Assembly (NCBI GenBank): GCA_022484695.1
Contig: JAKVKU010000004.1
Span: 124,001 to 188,000, forward strand
Source: Lactobacillus sp.
GTDB taxonomy: Bacteria; Bacillota; Bacilli; Lactobacillales; Lactobacillaceae
DNA length: 64,000 nt
Direction: 5' to 3'
The notes beneath the pieces were generated by a model that worked only from the letters and a program-made list of their open reading frames with translations, was not told the DNA's origin and made no database searches. The position numbers and the translations under genes are program-made. Shown here piece by piece: positions 57,824 to 64,000 of the stretch; positions within the stretch are counted from its first letter, which is position 1; every line of letters starts with the position of its first letter.

Positions 57824-58942
57824 TTAAAATGAATCCGCATCAAAATTTGGTATATCAATTTCAGCTAACATCGCTTCAGTCACGGGTTGTTGGGGCCGCA
57901 GATCAGCACTGGTCCCTTCAGGCTGTTGGGCTTGGCACCAAGCTAAATATTTTTGAACTAGCAGATTGAATTCCTGAAGAAATGCCATATAAACATAGCT
58001 TTTTAAATTTTTAATTTTACCAGCCTTGGCCTGCTTTAATACGCGGTACAAGGCTTTTTCAATGGTGTGGGGGAAATTTTTTAAATCCAAATATTTTGAG
58101 TAAACACCCACCTCATGAAAGGCTGCGTCTTTGGCTTTAAAAATAATTTTGCTTAAGGCTTCAAAGGTGGTCTGGTAATTTTGAGCCAACACTTTTAGCA
58201 AATTATAAGCGGGGGCACTAAAGACGCTATTGTCTTGATCCAGATCAGCGTATTGTTTTAACGCGGCTTCCAGCGAGTTCGAGGTGTCAGAAATCAGTGG
58301 TTTGATAGTTTCTGAATTTAAAGTATCTGGTTTTTTAGTATCTAAGTTTGGTTTATCTTGTTTTATATTAGTATTTATATATTTAGCATGCATATCTTGC
58401 ATGTCAGGAAGTGCAGATTTTGCACGTCTGGGCACAGAAGCTTGATGCGGCGGCATTTTTGCCTGACCTGCGGATTTTGCATCTCTGGTTAGCTGACCTA
58501 ATTCATTACGTGTTGGTTCAACCGGCGCCTTGGCCCGTGCTTTGAGGGCATCAATTTTATCAAAATCCTTAGGGTCGATCACGGGTTTAAGTAAATACAG
58601 CCGTGCCGGTTTATGTAGACCTTGCCTTTGGATGTTTAATAACTTTTTTTTAGCTAATTCCTGGCGGACCTTGATGGCAGTTCGTTCAGAAACATGAATA
58701 TCTTCAGCCATTTTCTTAGCGGTGTAATAAAAATAGATGGCGCCCGAATCATCAATCCAATCGTTTTGGTATGACAATTCGAATCTAGAAATTAGTAATG
58801 CATAAGCCACCCGCGCATTGTTGGTGAGATCAGCATATTTCTCGTTGGTCATCAAAACCATGGGTAATTTACAAAATGCTGCGCGGTACTGTTCGTCTTT
58901 GAAATACAATAATGCCTGAAATTCCGGGTCGATTGCACTCAT
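57824..58942 (-). CDS. repA: Replication initiator protein, RepA_N family
   Basis: 372 aa; AAGGAGG RBS. The N-terminal domain (residues about 20-125) is the RepA_N winged-helix initiator: 'FCKLPMVLMTNEKYADLTNNARVAYALL', shown by 'KLPMVLMTNEKYADL' and 'WIDDSGAIYFYYT', then 'VSERTAIKVRQELAKKKLL'. The middle (about 130-225) is variable, rich in P, K, D and coded by repetitive DNA (see 58380-58500). The C-terminal domain (about 230-370) is host-specific. RepA_N plasmids replicate by theta mode from an origin inside the rep gene and include many lactobacillus megaplasmids. Confidence 0.93.
   Translation of the reverse strand: MSAIDPEFQALLYFKDEQYRAAFCKLPMVLMTNEKYADLTNNARVAYALLISRFELSYQNDWIDDSGAIYFYYTAKKMAEDIHVSERTAIKVRQELAKKKLLNIQRQGLHKPARLYLLKPVIDPKDFDKIDALKARAKAPVEPTRNELGQLTRDAKSAGQAKMPPHQASVPRRAKSALPDMQDMHAKYINTNIKQDKPNLDTKKPDTLNSETIKPLISDTSNSLEAALKQYADLDQDNSVFSAPAYNLLKVLAQNYQTTFEALSKIIFKAKDAAFHEVGVYSKYLDLKNFPHTIEKALYRVLKQAKAGKIKNLKSYVYMAFLQEFNLLVQKYLAWCQAQQPEGTSADLRPQQPVTEAMLAEIDIPNFDADSF
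58380..58500 (-). other. Candidate origin of replication inside repA (iteron-like repeats)
   Basis: On the minus strand TGCAAAATCCGCA (near 58480) and TGCAAAATCTGCA (near 58420) are 13-bp direct repeats differing by one base, each followed within a few bases by 'CTGAC' or 'GTCAGG'; ATGCAAGATATGCATGC follows. A very AT-rich stretch (about 58320-58380) lies next to them. RepA_N plasmids carry the origin in this part of rep. Confidence 0.55.
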
Positions 58943-58963
58943 TTACAAATTCCTCCTTGGGCA

Positions 58964-59012
58964 TAAAAAAGGCGGACACATGATAAGATCGACAATGATC
59001 TAATGCGTCCGT
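58964..59012 (-). terminator. Attenuator-type terminator in the repA leader
   Basis: Minus strand CGGACGCATTAGATC pairs imperfectly with GATCTTATCATGTGTCCG, then CCTTTTTT, directly before the repA RBS. Transcription into repA depends on avoiding this hairpin. Confidence 0.8.
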
Positions 59013-59035
59013 TGGGAGAAATTCAATATTGGGTA

Positions 59036-59064
59036 TTGAAAACTAAACCTCTACCGTCTATAAT
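59036..59064 (+). promoter_or_regulatory. Promoter of the counter-transcribed RNA
   Basis: -35 TTGAAA (59036-59041), 17-bp spacer, -10 TATAAT (59059-59064), on the strand opposite to repA. Confidence 0.78.
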
Positions 59065-59070
59065 AATCAT

Positions 59071-59187
59071 TAGACAGTAAGGCACGGGACACATGGGTGT
59101 ACATGTGGTTTCGGAATATGATTGTTTTTAGCGGGACTTTCATATTCAGCCTTTTTTTATTCGAGCTGAGTTCAGCTCGTTTTTTTA
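59071..59187 (+). ncRNA. Antisense (counter-transcribed) RNA controlling repA
   Basis: From the promoter at 59036 an about 117-nt RNA would run to a clear terminator (CGAGCTGA/TCAGCTCG plus TTTTTTT, 59162-59187). An earlier hairpin GAATATGA/TCATATTC followed by AGCCTTTTTTT (to about 59158) could end a shorter form. It is fully complementary to the repA leader (start near 59203), and the repA attenuator lies downstream, the layout of copy-number control by RNA-mediated attenuation. Confidence 0.72.
59162..59187 (+). terminator. Terminator of the counter-transcribed RNA
   Basis: CGAGCTGA (59162-59169) pairs with TCAGCTCG (59172-59179), loop GT, then TTTTTTT. Confidence 0.88.
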
Positions 59188-59209
59188 TGCTCGTTTTATT
59201 TACAAGAAT

Positions 59210-59238
59210 AATGTAACATGCTGGGAACGCCTTGACAA
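59210..59238 (-). promoter_or_regulatory. repA promoter
   Basis: Minus strand -35 TTGTCA (59238-59233), 17-bp spacer, -10 TACATT (59215-59210). Leader to the repA start is about 260 nt. The first centromere-like repeat lies 16 bp upstream. Confidence 0.7.
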
Positions 59239-59253
59239 TAGGCTTTCCGACTT

Positions 59254-59474
59254 AAGGTATAAGATATACCGTAAAAATATCGGAATAACTTATACCTTAA
59301 TTATATTTAAGGTATAAGTTAATTCAGTCGGATATTAAAGTATAAGATATACATTATTTAAGAAAACATTGATGCTATTGGATTTATCCACATGTGGATA
59401 ACTTTTCAAGTCAAAACAAAAAGGTATAAGTTATACTTTTCCACAGAAATTTGCGGGATAACTTATACCTTTTT
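59254..59474. repeat. Centromere-like repeat cluster A (six copies)
   Basis: Six copies of the near-palindrome AAGGTATAAG(A/T)TATACCTT or its variants at about 59254-59270, 59282-59300, 59307-59325, 59334-59354, 59418-59440 and 59455-59474, on alternating sides of a partly AT-rich stretch between the parA partner gene and the repA promoter. The same motif recurs in clusters B and C. Confidence 0.85.
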
Positions 59475-59508
59475 TGTGTTTTTCCATTTGAAAAAAAACT
59501 TTATTTTT

Positions 59509-59970
59509 TTACGATTTCTTCAATTTATCGAAGCCGTTTTCAATTTGAGAGCGAATATATTCTTCTTTTGACATTGGTAACCGGTTTTTAATGTAGGATT
59601 CAGCCAAGGTATCCACAATTTGATTGAAGCTGATCCGACCACTAACTTCCTGAAATTCCGGCATTGCATCTTTTAATTGCTTCAATTTATTCTCTAAGGC
59701 TGGTGAAATCTTTTTAGGGAGACTAACTTTGTAACGATCGTCAGTGATTACTTTTGGACGCCCCTGCTTGCGCTTGACTTTTGGTTCGGCACCAGGCATT
59801 TCTTTTGGTGTGGTATAACTGGCTAGGCCACTGGGTGCCGTATTAAAGGCATCGTTGCCATATTCATTTTCACCGCTGATTTCGACTTTTTTCTTAGGTT
59901 TTTTAACAAGTTGATTAAAGCTTTCACTTTTGAAGTTGCCGGTGTTAAATTTTGATCTGTCTTCCGCCAT
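59509..59970 (-). CDS. Probable ParA partner protein (centromere-binding, ribbon-helix-helix-like)
   Basis: 153 aa; GGAGGGAT RBS. Follows parA by 16 bp on the same strand. The N-terminal half is charged and probably disordered ('KSESFNQLVKKPKKKVEI', 'KRKQGRPKV'), the C-terminal half has 'YKVSLPKKISPALENKLKQL' and 'RISFNQIVDTLAESYIKNRL', which looks like a strand-helix-helix DNA-binding domain. No full-length family recognised by eye. Position, size and the flanking repeats argue for the second partition protein that binds the TATAAG repeats. An alternative is a copy-control protein. Confidence 0.7.
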   Translation of the reverse strand: MAEDRSKFNTGNFKSESFNQLVKKPKKKVEISGENEYGNDAFNTAPSGLASYTTPKEMPGAEPKVKRKQGRPKVITDDRYKVSLPKKISPALENKLKQLKDAMPEFQEVSGRISFNQIVDTLAESYIKNRLPMSKEEYIRSQIENGFDKLKKS

Positions 59971-59986
59971 GGTTATCCCTCCAGAC

Positions 59987-60805
59987 TTAAGCGTTGGCAG
60001 TTAAGAATGCATCTCGAGCATCTAGTTCGCTTAGAATTTTGATAAAATTATCGTGGGCTTTATAATCCCACTGATCAAACTTACCATTTTTATTCTTTTG
60101 TAAGTAAATCCCCTCTCGAGAATAGCGCTTTAATCTTTTTTGGAATGTAATGACCGTATCTAAAACGGCATCGCCATATTGTTCCCTGGCTTCATTTAAA
60201 ATGGTTTGGTCCAGATTATCATCTGGTTCAATCATGCAGGCCACAATGGCAATCACTTGCAAGTTAATATTGTAGCGATCCACCATGAAGTTTTGGTAGC
60301 CAACATATTTACTGACACCATCTAAGGATTCCTCTTGTGTTTGGAAAGCAATGATACTGTAGTCAGATGCTGCCATGGCATTGTCTGAAAATTCAGAAAT
60401 TGTTGGTGGGACATCTATAAAGATAGAATCGTATTTTTCTTTGATTGGTTTAAGTAAATTTCGAATGACAGAAATTTGTTCAATCTCACTTTCAAAATTA
60501 GTCAACACAAATTTGCTGAATGAACGAAACGAAGTATTGCAGGCGACCAAATCTAAATTTTCCATAACAGGGGTGATGCACTCGGCAATACTGCCAGAAG
60601 AGATGGCATCGGTGATGGTCTTATCGATCCGTTCGATATTAGCAGTTTTAGCTAATACTTGTGATGCGTTACCCTGTGGATCTAAATCTAAAACTAAAGT
60701 TTTCTTATGGCGTACTTGCGCATTGTCATAAGCAAGCATGGTCACAATTTTGGTCTTGCCCACGCCACCTTTAAAGTTCCCTACAGTCATAACTCTTGCT
60801 GTCAT
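59987..60805 (-). CDS. parA: ParA family partition ATPase
   Basis: 272 aa; GGGGGA RBS before ATG 60805. Deviant Walker A 'GNFKGGVGKTKIVTMLAY' (K-G-G-V-G-K-T; residues about 8-20), 'TLVLDLDPQGNASQVLA' (A' motif), 'YDSIFIDVPPTISEF' (Walker B), 'AASDYSIIAFQTQEESLDGV'. No N-terminal HTH, so a small (type Ib/Soj-like) ParA that does not itself bind the operator. Drives plasmid segregation. The promoter region upstream contains repeats that would let the partner protein repress it. Confidence 0.93.
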   Translation of the reverse strand: MTARVMTVGNFKGGVGKTKIVTMLAYDNAQVRHKKTLVLDLDPQGNASQVLAKTANIERIDKTITDAISSGSIAECITPVMENLDLVACNTSFRSFSKFVLTNFESEIEQISVIRNLLKPIKEKYDSIFIDVPPTISEFSDNAMAASDYSIIAFQTQEESLDGVSKYVGYQNFMVDRYNINLQVIAIVACMIEPDDNLDQTILNEAREQYGDAVLDTVITFQKRLKRYSREGIYLQKNKNGKFDQWDYKAHDNFIKILSELDARDAFLTANA

Positions 60806-60844
60806 CAAGAATCCCCCATTTGTCTAGTGTCTTTTGAATACAAG

Positions 60845-61299
60845 TAAAAGTATAACTTATTCACTTTCGTAAGTAAACATTTTCTGATACCTTAAGTTAG
60901 GAAGCAAAACCCGCGACTCATGCATGTTCTGTAATACCGTGTATTTGGATTTATAAACCATTTCATTTTGAGTAACGACTTATTAACGGTTAAACGTAAA
61001 ACAGCTTATAACGATTTCAATCAGTTGGGAATGTATAAGATATACTTAAACATCTGTTATCGGATAAAAAGATAAAGTATAATTTATCGTAAAAAAGTAT
61101 AAGGTATACGTTTAATATTTAAAGTATAACCTATACCGTTTAAGCGAACCGGATCCTTATTCTGTACTCGTGCCGCCGCAAACGACAATCGGATTCGTGG
61201 TGTTGATAAAGTATAAGGTATCGTTTATAAGATTAAGGTAGCTCTTTTCTTGGAATGTATATCTTATACCTTTAATATTAAAGGTATAAGATATACCAT
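60845..61299. repeat. Centromere-like repeat cluster B (about eight full copies plus half sites)
   Basis: Upstream of parA. Copies at about 60845-60866, 61029-61050, 61071-61090, 61091-61113, 61119-61141, 61205-61226, 61253-61274 and 61278-61299, plus half sites near 60886 and 61224. Core (A/T)AAGTATAAG(A/G)TATAC. The copy nearest parA contains a TATACT that could be the parA -10. The 61150-61200 part between copies is GC-richer and without a gene. Confidence 0.85.
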
Positions 61300-61612
61300 A
61301 CTCCCCATTTTTCTTTGGTCTCGGGGAAATCTTTACCATGATAAGCTAGCGCTTGCTACCATTTTCTAATGTTGGTGAACGGACTTAGCTACTAAAGAAC
61401 TTTCTGTTTTGAGTGGATGGAACCTATTGATAGACGATGCTGGGGATTAACCTGCAGTCCATATTATGACCTGTCGGTAATAAAGATAGCCCGATGACTT
61501 TTTTACGACTTAGATCAGAGCCTACTGGTGAATAGTTGATAGCAACTAATTTAGTAAGCAAATAATAATCTGGTGGAAATACGTAGTCCTGTTCAAAAAC
61601 CATCACAATAAA
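61300..61612. other. Gene-free spacer between repeat clusters B and C
   Basis: 313 bp. Only a 60-codon minus-strand frame (61424-61606) without RBS or recognised domain. No repeat copies. Nothing else seen. Confidence 0.5.
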
Positions 61613-61781
61613 AGATACCTTATACTTTAAATAATAAAGGTATAAGATATCTAATTATTAAATTTAATGTATAAAGTATACTTTAAATTCCAGCTAAAAA
61701 ACGCGGCAAATTAGTATTTTAAAACATTTTAAAAGGAATAACTTATACCTTAATACGAATTAAAGTATAACTTATTCCTTT
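61613..61781. repeat. Centromere-like repeat cluster C (five copies)
   Basis: Copies at about 61613-61630, 61633-61653, 61667-61684, 61733-61752 and 61760-61781 (for example GGAATAACTTATACCTTAA and TTAAAGTATAACTTATTCC). It lies 850 bp from parA, showing that the repeat field extends well beyond the parA promoter. Confidence 0.85.
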
Positions 61782-61939
61782 TTATGTTCTTTGAAAAACA
61801 CATCTAGATCTTAAGTGTTCCAATTATTACTTAACAGCTAGATGTGAATCATAATTACTGAAAGATAATTATTGAGCAATCTTATCGATCACCAATACTA
61901 GTGGATTTCCCTCGATATTTAAGCCCATTCCAATAAGTG

Positions 61940-61968
61940 TTGACCTGGTTTGGATGCACTTTTATACT
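61940..61968 (+). promoter_or_regulatory. Promoter of the double-cubane reductase operon
   Basis: -35 TTGACC (61940-61945), 17-bp spacer, -10 TATACT (61963-61968). Confidence 0.7.
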
Positions 61969-62064
61969 GAACATATAAATACAATTTTTTAGGATTCCTG
62001 AATATTTTTAATGCATCGTTGCGTACTATTTCACATTCACCCACCCATGAAGGAGAAAGCCATA

Positions 62065-63225
62065 ATGGAATTAAGAACAGAATTACCTGAAGTTTTTGCT
62101 GATTTTAGTGAAGCTCGTAAGCAAGGTTTCCTAGCTGTGAAGGACTTAAAAGAAAAAGGTCAGCCAGTTGTTGGCGTATACTGCACGTTTATGCCTGAGG
62201 AATTGGTGTTGGCTGGCGGTGCCGTTCAAATCAGCTTATGCTCAACGTCTGATGAAACGATTGGTGATGCCGAAGAAGATTTACCACGGAATCTGTGTCC
62301 TTTGATCAAAGCCAGCTATGGGTTTGCTAAGATGGATAAATGTCCTTATTTCTACTTCTCTGATTTAGTGGTAGGTGAGACGACTTGTGATGGTAAAACT
62401 AAAATGTATGAGTATATGCAGGAATTCAAACCTACCTATCTTATGCAACTTCCCCACACGCGGGATTTAGAGGGCGGCAAACAATTCTGGCGCAGTGAAA
62501 TGATTCGCTTTAAAGAAAAATTAGAGAACTTCTTCGGTGTTGAAATTACGGAAGACAAAATCCGCGAAGCCATCCAGTTGAAGAATCGCGAACGGCAAGC
62601 TAAACAAGATTTCTACCGTTTAGGGCAACTAAATCCACCAGCCTTAAGTGGCTCAGAGATTTTTCAAGTGATGTATGGCTCCCAATACAAGTTTGATAAA
62701 GCTGAAGTGATTGATATGCTGGAGACGACCACGGCTAAAGTTAAAGCCGAATATGCGGCTGGCAAACGTTTAGATAGCAAGCCCCGTATTTTGGTCACTG
62801 GTTCACCTATTGGCGGTGCCACTGAGAAAGTGATCCGGGCCATCGAAGAAAATGGCGGCGTTGTTGTTGCTTATGAAAACTGTACCGTTGCTAAAGCGGT
62901 TGAACGCTTGGTTGATGAAAATGAACCGGACGTTTACCAAGCTTTGACGGATAAATATATGAACATAGGCTGTGCCTGCATTTCAAATAACAACCCCCGG
63001 AAAGAATTATTGAGTACGATGATTGATGACTACCAAGTTGATGGGGTAGTGGATATGGTCTTACAAAACTGCACACCATTCTCTGTAGAATCCTTGCAGA
63101 TCAAACGCTTTTTAAACGAAGAAAAACATATCCCATATATGTATTTGGAAACAGATTATTCCACTGCGGATATTGAACAAATCAATACCCGGGTGACGGC
63201 CTTTTTGGAAATGTTGGAGGCGTAA
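62065..63225 (+). CDS. Double-cubane-cluster reductase, 2-hydroxyacyl-CoA dehydratase D-like (YjiM type)
   Basis: 386 aa. Start at ATG 62065 after AAGGAG (an upstream extension to 62011 lacks an RBS). HgdB/BcrB-like family: 'GVYCTFMPEELVLAGGAV' at the N-terminus, then a set of conserved cysteines ('LCSTSDE', 'RNLCPLIKASYGF', 'DKCPYFYF', 'TTCDGKTKMYEYM', 'ENCTVAKAVE', 'IGCACIS', 'LQNCTPFSVES'). The cysteine count and pairing with one activator, without a second dehydratase subunit, point to the double-cubane [8Fe-9S] proteins rather than true dehydratases. Such enzymes do ATP-driven low-potential reductions of small molecules; the natural substrate is unknown. 4 bp before the activator gene. 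Confidence 0.85.
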   Translation: MELRTELPEVFADFSEARKQGFLAVKDLKEKGQPVVGVYCTFMPEELVLAGGAVQISLCSTSDETIGDAEEDLPRNLCPLIKASYGFAKMDKCPYFYFSDLVVGETTCDGKTKMYEYMQEFKPTYLMQLPHTRDLEGGKQFWRSEMIRFKEKLENFFGVEITEDKIREAIQLKNRERQAKQDFYRLGQLNPPALSGSEIFQVMYGSQYKFDKAEVIDMLETTTAKVKAEYAAGKRLDSKPRILVTGSPIGGATEKVIRAIEENGGVVVAYENCTVAKAVERLVDENEPDVYQALTDKYMNIGCACISNNNPRKELLSTMIDDYQVDGVVDMVLQNCTPFSVESLQIKRFLNEEKHIPYMYLETDYSTADIEQINTRVTAFLEMLEA

Positions 63226-63229
63226 AGCT

Positions 63230-63994
63230 ATGGATTACATTGGGTTAGATTCCGGGTCCACCACGACCAAGGGCGTTTTATTTGCGGATGGTCAGTTACA
63301 GGCTAAGTATCTGGTCCCCACAGCTGGCAATCCCAGAGGTGCCATTGAAACTGTTTTGACCCATTTAAAAGCCGATGCTGGTGATACGGACTATCGACTC
63401 ATTACCACCGGTTATGGTCGCAAGTTAGTTGAGGCCGATTTAGTGATCACTGAAATTACTTGTCACGGCAAGGGGGCCGAGTATCTGCACCCTGGCGTTC
63501 AGTATGTCATTGATATTGGCGGGCAGGATTGTAAAACCATCAGCTTAAATGGGCAGGGTAATGTTCTGGATTTTAATATGAATGATCGCTGCGCTGCTGG
63601 GACAGGTCGATTCGTAGAAGTCATGATGGGTACTTTAGGAGAGCAAATTCAAGTCCTAGATAACTTTGTGGCTGATGCGACCCCCGTTAAAATTAACAGC
63701 ATGTGCACAGTCTTTGCGGAGTCGGAGGTCATTAGCCTTATCTCTAAAGGCGAAGCCCGGGAAGATATCGCCCTGGGGACCTTAGAAGCTATTGCCAAGC
63801 GAATTAGTGGGCAATACGCGAAACTACGGCCTAAACATGGGGAAACCGTTTTGTTTACCGGCGGCCTTTCCCAAAGCCAGGCATTCTCCAAAGTGTTATC
63901 TGAGCATGTTGGGGCACCAGTAGACACGAATCCGTTATCTCAATTTGCCGGCGCCATTGGGGCTGCCCAAATTGGCATGAAGAAATTAAATTAG
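63230..63994 (+). CDS. ATP-dependent activator of the double-cubane reductase (HgdC/YjiL family)
   Basis: 254 aa; TTGGAGG RBS. ASKHA-fold ATPase: phosphate-1 loop 'IGLDSGSTTTKGVLF', 'DIGGQDCKTISL' (phosphate-2), 'LFTGGLSQSQ' (adenosine motif). Cysteines in 'NDRCAAGTGRF' and 'NSMCTVFAESEV' would hold the [4Fe-4S] cluster at the homodimer interface. Delivers an energised electron to the neighbouring double-cubane protein. Ends 6 bp before the window edge. Confidence 0.92.
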   Translation: MDYIGLDSGSTTTKGVLFADGQLQAKYLVPTAGNPRGAIETVLTHLKADAGDTDYRLITTGYGRKLVEADLVITEITCHGKGAEYLHPGVQYVIDIGGQDCKTISLNGQGNVLDFNMNDRCAAGTGRFVEVMMGTLGEQIQVLDNFVADATPVKINSMCTVFAESEVISLISKGEAREDIALGTLEAIAKRISGQYAKLRPKHGETVLFTGGLSQSQAFSKVLSEHVGAPVDTNPLSQFAGAIGAAQIGMKKLN

Positions 63995-64000
63995 TAAAAG

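Noticed and set aside
58380-58500. Possible CRISPR-like repeats in repA
   Set aside because: Too few, too short and irregularly spaced; better explained as iterons. No CRISPR array was seen anywhere.
61157-61339. 60-codon minus-strand frame inside repeat cluster B
   Set aside because: It is read through the centromere-like repeats, which explain its sequence; its RBS is not convincing.
61424-61606. 60-codon minus-strand frame between repeat clusters B and C
   Set aside because: No RBS, no recognised domain, and it starts at the edge of the repeat field; probably chance.
1-64000. tRNA, rRNA or a prophage
   Set aside because: No tRNA-like cloverleaf with CCA context, rRNA stretch or phage structural gene was noticed while reading; a dedicated search was not possible.

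Overview
The window looks like part of a large catabolic plasmid (megaplasmid) of a lactic acid bacterium in the Lactobacillaceae, probably in the Levilactobacillus, Lentilactobacillus or Secundilactobacillus neighbourhood. The reasons are Gram-positive ribosome binding sites before almost every gene, T-box leaders, cre-like CcpA sites, three homologues of the Lactobacillus brevis/kefir (R)-specific alcohol dehydrogenase, and a RepA_N replication initiator with a ParA-type partition locus. I saw no rRNA, tRNA or ribosomal protein genes. The species is inferred, not shown.

Layout. 1-3.6 kb: the end of a MmgE/PrpD-like gene, a CoA-disulfide-reductase-like flavoprotein with a degenerate rhodanese domain, and peptidase T. 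3.6-10.6 kb: a sulfur-amino-acid region. A minus-strand operon encodes a glutathionyl-hydroquinone-reductase-like GST, a polar amino acid ABC importer, an N-acetyltransferase and an M20 deacylase. It is preceded by a previously unannotated 39-codon Met/Cys-rich leader peptide and an attenuator-like terminator. Divergently, a paralogous GST sits behind a methionine T-box. 10.6-14.2 kb: two proteins that look built from IS3-transposase helix-turn-helix modules, then an MFS exporter with a MarR regulator. 14.2-24.4 kb: a complete glucarate/galactarate operon (two glucarate dehydratases, galactarate dehydratase, a DapA-type enzyme, tartronate semialdehyde reductase, glycerate kinase, transporter) with divergent CdaR. 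25-27 kb: an M20 hydrolase and a stand-alone FakA-like domain. 27-31.8 kb: a hexuronate module (IclR regulator, manA, KDPG aldolase, KduD, KduI). 32-37 kb: a Ugp-type glycerophosphodiester importer with its phosphodiesterase. 37-46.3 kb: three (R)-alcohol dehydrogenase paralogues, each under a cre-like site, interleaved with a T-box-controlled metQNI-M20 operon and an NCS1 permease. 46.3-51.2 kb: OppA, an APC permease, a SAP-domain protein and AlkD.

51.2-55 kb is a mobile patch: a TnpB gene killed by one amber codon and an apparently intact IscB gene with its upstream omega (HEARO) RNA, inserted next to or inside a broken CPBP protease gene. 55-57.8 kb: a second CPBP protease, an ABM-domain protein, an MFS exporter and a nucleoside diphosphate kinase. 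57.8-61.8 kb is the plasmid backbone: repA with internal iteron-like repeats, a counter-transcribed RNA and attenuator before repA, parA with a partner gene, and about 20 copies of a 15-20 bp near-palindrome in three clusters. 62-64 kb: a double-cubane-cluster reductase with its ATP-dependent activator.

The strongest candidate for an undescribed system is the Met/Cys-responsive GST-importer-acetyltransferase-deacylase locus. It resembles in outline the Bacillus ytm/yxe operons for S-modified cysteines, but has a thiol transferase in place of the monooxygenase and two different methionine-sensing RNA devices on the two sides. All functional statements are from reading the sequence; no database search was run.
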